Shown: positions 61,710 to 64,000 of the stretch, one piece after another
Position numbering within the stretch: position 1 is the stretch's first letter
Layout: each line of letters opens with the position of its first letter
Source: Lunularia cruciata
Lineage: Eukaryota; Streptophyta; Marchantiopsida; Lunulariales; Lunulariaceae
Direction: 5' to 3'
NCBI GenBank assembly: GCA_948567375.1
Contig: OX419756.1
Span: forward strand, 35,912,333 to 35,976,332
Length of the DNA stretch: 64,000 nt
Position numbers and translations under genes: made by a program
The notes under the pieces: model-generated
Told to the model about the DNA's origin: nothing
What the model saw: only the letters and a program-made list of their open reading frames with translations
Database searches by the model: none

Positions 61710-62640
61710 AGTAGAAGAAATATGTTTATTGGAGTTGTTTGGTGAGATTAGTACTAGACTAGCTACGGTATTACATGCGGGTATACGAGTATAGAGATAC
61801 TTGTATGTGGAGAGAGATTAGACTACTAGGCAAGTCTCTCTACATCATGTGGCACACTTGGCCTATTGGTATCCTAAGTTATTATTGATGTCAACAATCA
61901 AGGATTACCAAAACACCTTACCAGCAAACATTTCCTTGTTGGGGGCATAGGATCTCGAGAGACATGGTCCTATTCATTTGGTGATTTTTGGATGGCCAGG
62001 TGAGGGACATACACGCACTTGTTGAGCTTTGGGTCTTTAGGATCCTTGTTTTGGTGTGTTTTGGGAGATGTTATGGATACTATGACATCTTTAGGTTCAT
62101 CAGTCTATTTCTCCAGCTTACATGCTAGAGAATGTCCCTTTGATGGGTGATTCTTGCACCAAGGTAGTGGTGAGCACACATTAGGTCCATTCTTGGATGG
62201 GACTTGTTGTGTTGTTGGATGCAGCCAAAGTGGGATCACATGCTCATTGTCTTTGTCTTTGGTGGACAAACCTCTTATCTAGAGAATTTCTATAGTGCAC
62301 TTATGATAGGATTCAATGACCACATCATTGTTAATGACATCTTGGATGTTAGGCGTTAGGTAGTAGTGGCTGATAGGTCATCTATAGCAATGGTGAACCT
62401 AGTTAGATAGCCTCAAGCCACTTTTCCCACATTTATGAGTTTCCTAAGCTCCCATGCTTTTTGAGAAGGAGGTCTTGGAATGGTTTGGGACTCACAATTA
62501 TAGTAGTTGGTGGAGCCCAACACCGATGAGAGATAGTGGGTGATGGTTTTTGCATTGGTATTACCATTATTCCAAAAGTGTAAGAGGCATCCGAGCATCA
62601 AGTGTTAGGTCAAGCTATGGACTTGAACTGTTTGACCTAG
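61710..62640 (+). pseudogene. C5 cytosine DNA methyltransferase-like segment inside Gypsy pol
   Basis: The segment starts with a CLLELFG.IST...TVLHAGIRV block, the form of SAM-binding motif I of C5 methyltransferases. HHVAHLA, IKDYQNTLPANISLLGA and HGPIHLVIFGWPG (the motif IV region) follow at about 61960-62000. MLENVPLMGDS (motif VI, ENV) is at about 62125, and an LWWTNLLSRE block (motif VIII region) at about 62260. AMDLNCLT is near 62620, ahead of the RT linker. C5 methyltransferases methylate DNA cytosine. Retroelement-borne copies have been described in the charophyte Klebsormidium and in dinoflagellates. Here it is a fossil. The motif order and spacing make chance unlikely, but no profile search was run. 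Confidence 0.65.
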
Positions 62641-63219
62641 ATTGTGAGCCTTGGCCTGGTAGAGTAGCATAGGATGCGCTTGATAGGCATCACCACCCAG
62701 ACACTTGTGAGCTTTGTGCTTATCAAGACAATTCAGGCTCATGTTGGGAGCAATAGACCAAGTGGACAAGGTATTCTTAAAACACAGCCAGTGGCTACTA
62801 GGGAGAGTGGTCTACTTGGAGTCCATCCAAGTGAGCATGGTCTACTTAAATTACACCCTTGGTATACTTGGGATGCAACTAGAGGATGTATGAAGCTTGC
62901 AGCCAGAGTAGAGGGAGTTTTTCACACTAAGATTGGGACCTCTAGTGCTTGGGAGCATGACACTATTGCTCCCAAAGGCCCGGTGTAGCAGCCAATCAGT
63001 ATTCCATTGTCTTCCACTCCTACAACAATTATAGAGGATACTTGGGAACCAGATCTAGGACCTAAGCTTACAAGAGGGGAAAGACAAAGAGTTTGGAGTT
63101 TCTTGAAGAGCTTACAGTTGTTCTACTTCAATATGAAGGATTTGGCTGCTTTGAAAAGACTTGGTATTTGGACTAAGTTGCCTAGTGATACACCAATTTT
63201 TTGACATCCCTATCAATAT

Positions 63220-64000
63220 AGTGACATGGAGAGAGCATTGATTCAGAGCTAGAGTAATGACCTTTTTGAGGCTAGTTTGGTGGAGATTTCACATGGAGAT
63301 TATGCATCAGCTACAATGATGCCAACCAAGAAGGATATGCATGGCAACTACATAGACAGGTAGATGTGTGCAGATTCCTATCCTATTGACCAATAGACTA
63401 GGGTTGATTGGTATGCCATGTCTACACCAGAGGAGATCTTTGATCAATTGGGCATGCAAAAGTCTTCAGCACTTTGGATTTTCAAGCAAGATATCATCAA
63501 TTGTTGATCAAAGAGGAAGATAAGTCCAAGATAACATTTTGGGCTATTGATCCTCATGAAAAAGATGTGTTATATCAATGGAGTTTCTTACCATTTGGGT
63601 TAAAGAACGCTCTTGTTGAGGTCTAGAGGGTCATGGATAGGATCCTAGCTGGATTGGGTTTTGTTTGGTGCTATGACATTTTGGTCTATAGTAGTATAGT
63701 GGAGGAGCATGAGAAACATTTGTTGGAGGTGTTTGAGAGGTTGAGATCTCATGGACTCAAATTACATCTTGGAGGTGTAGGTTTTTCCATGAGCAGGTTG
63801 AGCATTTGGGTCACACTATCTACATTGGAAGACTTGGTGTTCAACAGACCAATTGTTCAACAGACCATCTTGGAGGCTATTGCACATATTTCTTAGCCTA
63901 TGGATGTGAGCAGAGTGGAAGCATTCCTTGGGTTGGTAAACTTCTATTGCCGCTATGTTAGAGGATTTAGTGTCATTGCCAAGGCCTTGATGAAGCTTAC
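63220..64000 (+). pseudogene. Gypsy reverse transcriptase (partial, runs off the window)
   Basis: The RT entry region lies at about 63220-63360 (DYASATMMPTKKDMHGNY). The palm follows, with the LPFG-type block near 63590-63600 and the region around the catalytic Asp pair near 63680. The VEAFLGLVNFY block marks the connection to RNase H at about 63918-63960. Fossil. Confidence 0.85.

Larger units (their letters stand above)
58900..64000 (+). mobile_element. Fossil Ty3/Gypsy element carrying a DNA methyltransferase-like segment (5' part)
   Basis: The order on the plus strand is gag-like region (about 58900-60000), Ser/Gln-rich and linker region (60000-61000), aspartic protease-like region (about 61010-61380), C5 cytosine methyltransferase-like region (about 61710-62640), linker (62640-63220) and reverse transcriptase (from about 63220 to the window edge). 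The gag has text such as FTPFMGMERVV and AGETLRQVY-type remnants typical of a Gypsy lineage known from algae and early land plants. This lineage is distinct from families A and B. The element is broken many times. RNase H, integrase and 3' LTR lie beyond the window. Confidence 0.7.

Noticed and set aside
1-64000. CRISPR array, bacterial operons or prophage
   Set aside because: Intron-bearing eukaryotic genes, LTR elements and LINEs dominate. No regularly spaced repeat-spacer units exist; the tandem repeats seen are simple head-to-tail units.

Overview
The window looks like nuclear DNA of a spore-bearing land plant, most likely a bryophyte (moss-like). Three intron-bearing genes lie in a 15 kb island of higher GC (about 24.0-39.3 kb). 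One encodes a plant-type TRM4/NSUN2 RNA methyltransferase. Another encodes a FAM183/CFAP144-like axoneme protein, which is expected only in plants with swimming sperm. Introns are short (about 50-650 bases), which argues against a fern or gymnosperm. The placement is an inference from gene content; no marker here fixes the species.

Layout. 0-1.5 kb: 3' end of a fossil Ty3/Gypsy chromovirus (family A) with its 3' LTR. 1.5-16 kb: AT-rich, gene-poor DNA holding a decayed coiled-coil/acidic gene relic, an element with inverted subterminal repeats, a decayed PIF/Harbinger transposase, a perfect 19-bp hairpin, and a group II intron domain V look-alike that suggests organellar DNA. 16.0-24.0 kb: two copies of one LINE (C2H2 finger, reverse transcriptase, C-terminal restriction-like endonuclease) placed 5' end to 5' end as a large inverted repeat; the left copy carries a solo family-A LTR. 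24.0-39.3 kb: the gene island, with a divergent CRAL-TRIO protein and the ciliary protein on the plus strand, and TRM4 on the minus strand converging on them. 40.4-54.9 kb: a stack of nested LTR elements. A minus-strand chromovirus (family B) is split by a whole-length plus-strand family-A element and by three solo family-B LTRs, and another family-B LTR sits inside the 3' LTR of the family-A element. 55-57.2 kb: minus-strand Ty1/Copia remnant, itself hit by a family-B LTR. 58.9-64 kb: 5' part of a different Ty3/Gypsy lineage whose pol region carries a C5 cytosine DNA methyltransferase-like segment between protease and reverse transcriptase. This is the most unusual feature of the window.

How the parts fit. 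The three host genes have unrelated roles (tRNA/mRNA m5C methylation, lipid or small-GTPase related CRAL-TRIO function, sperm axoneme) and show no sign of co-regulation beyond the convergent arrangement of the last two. The rest is a mobile-element graveyard whose insertion order can be read from nested boundaries and near-matching 5-bp target duplications. All retroelement fossils are broken many times and are described only at the level of parts.
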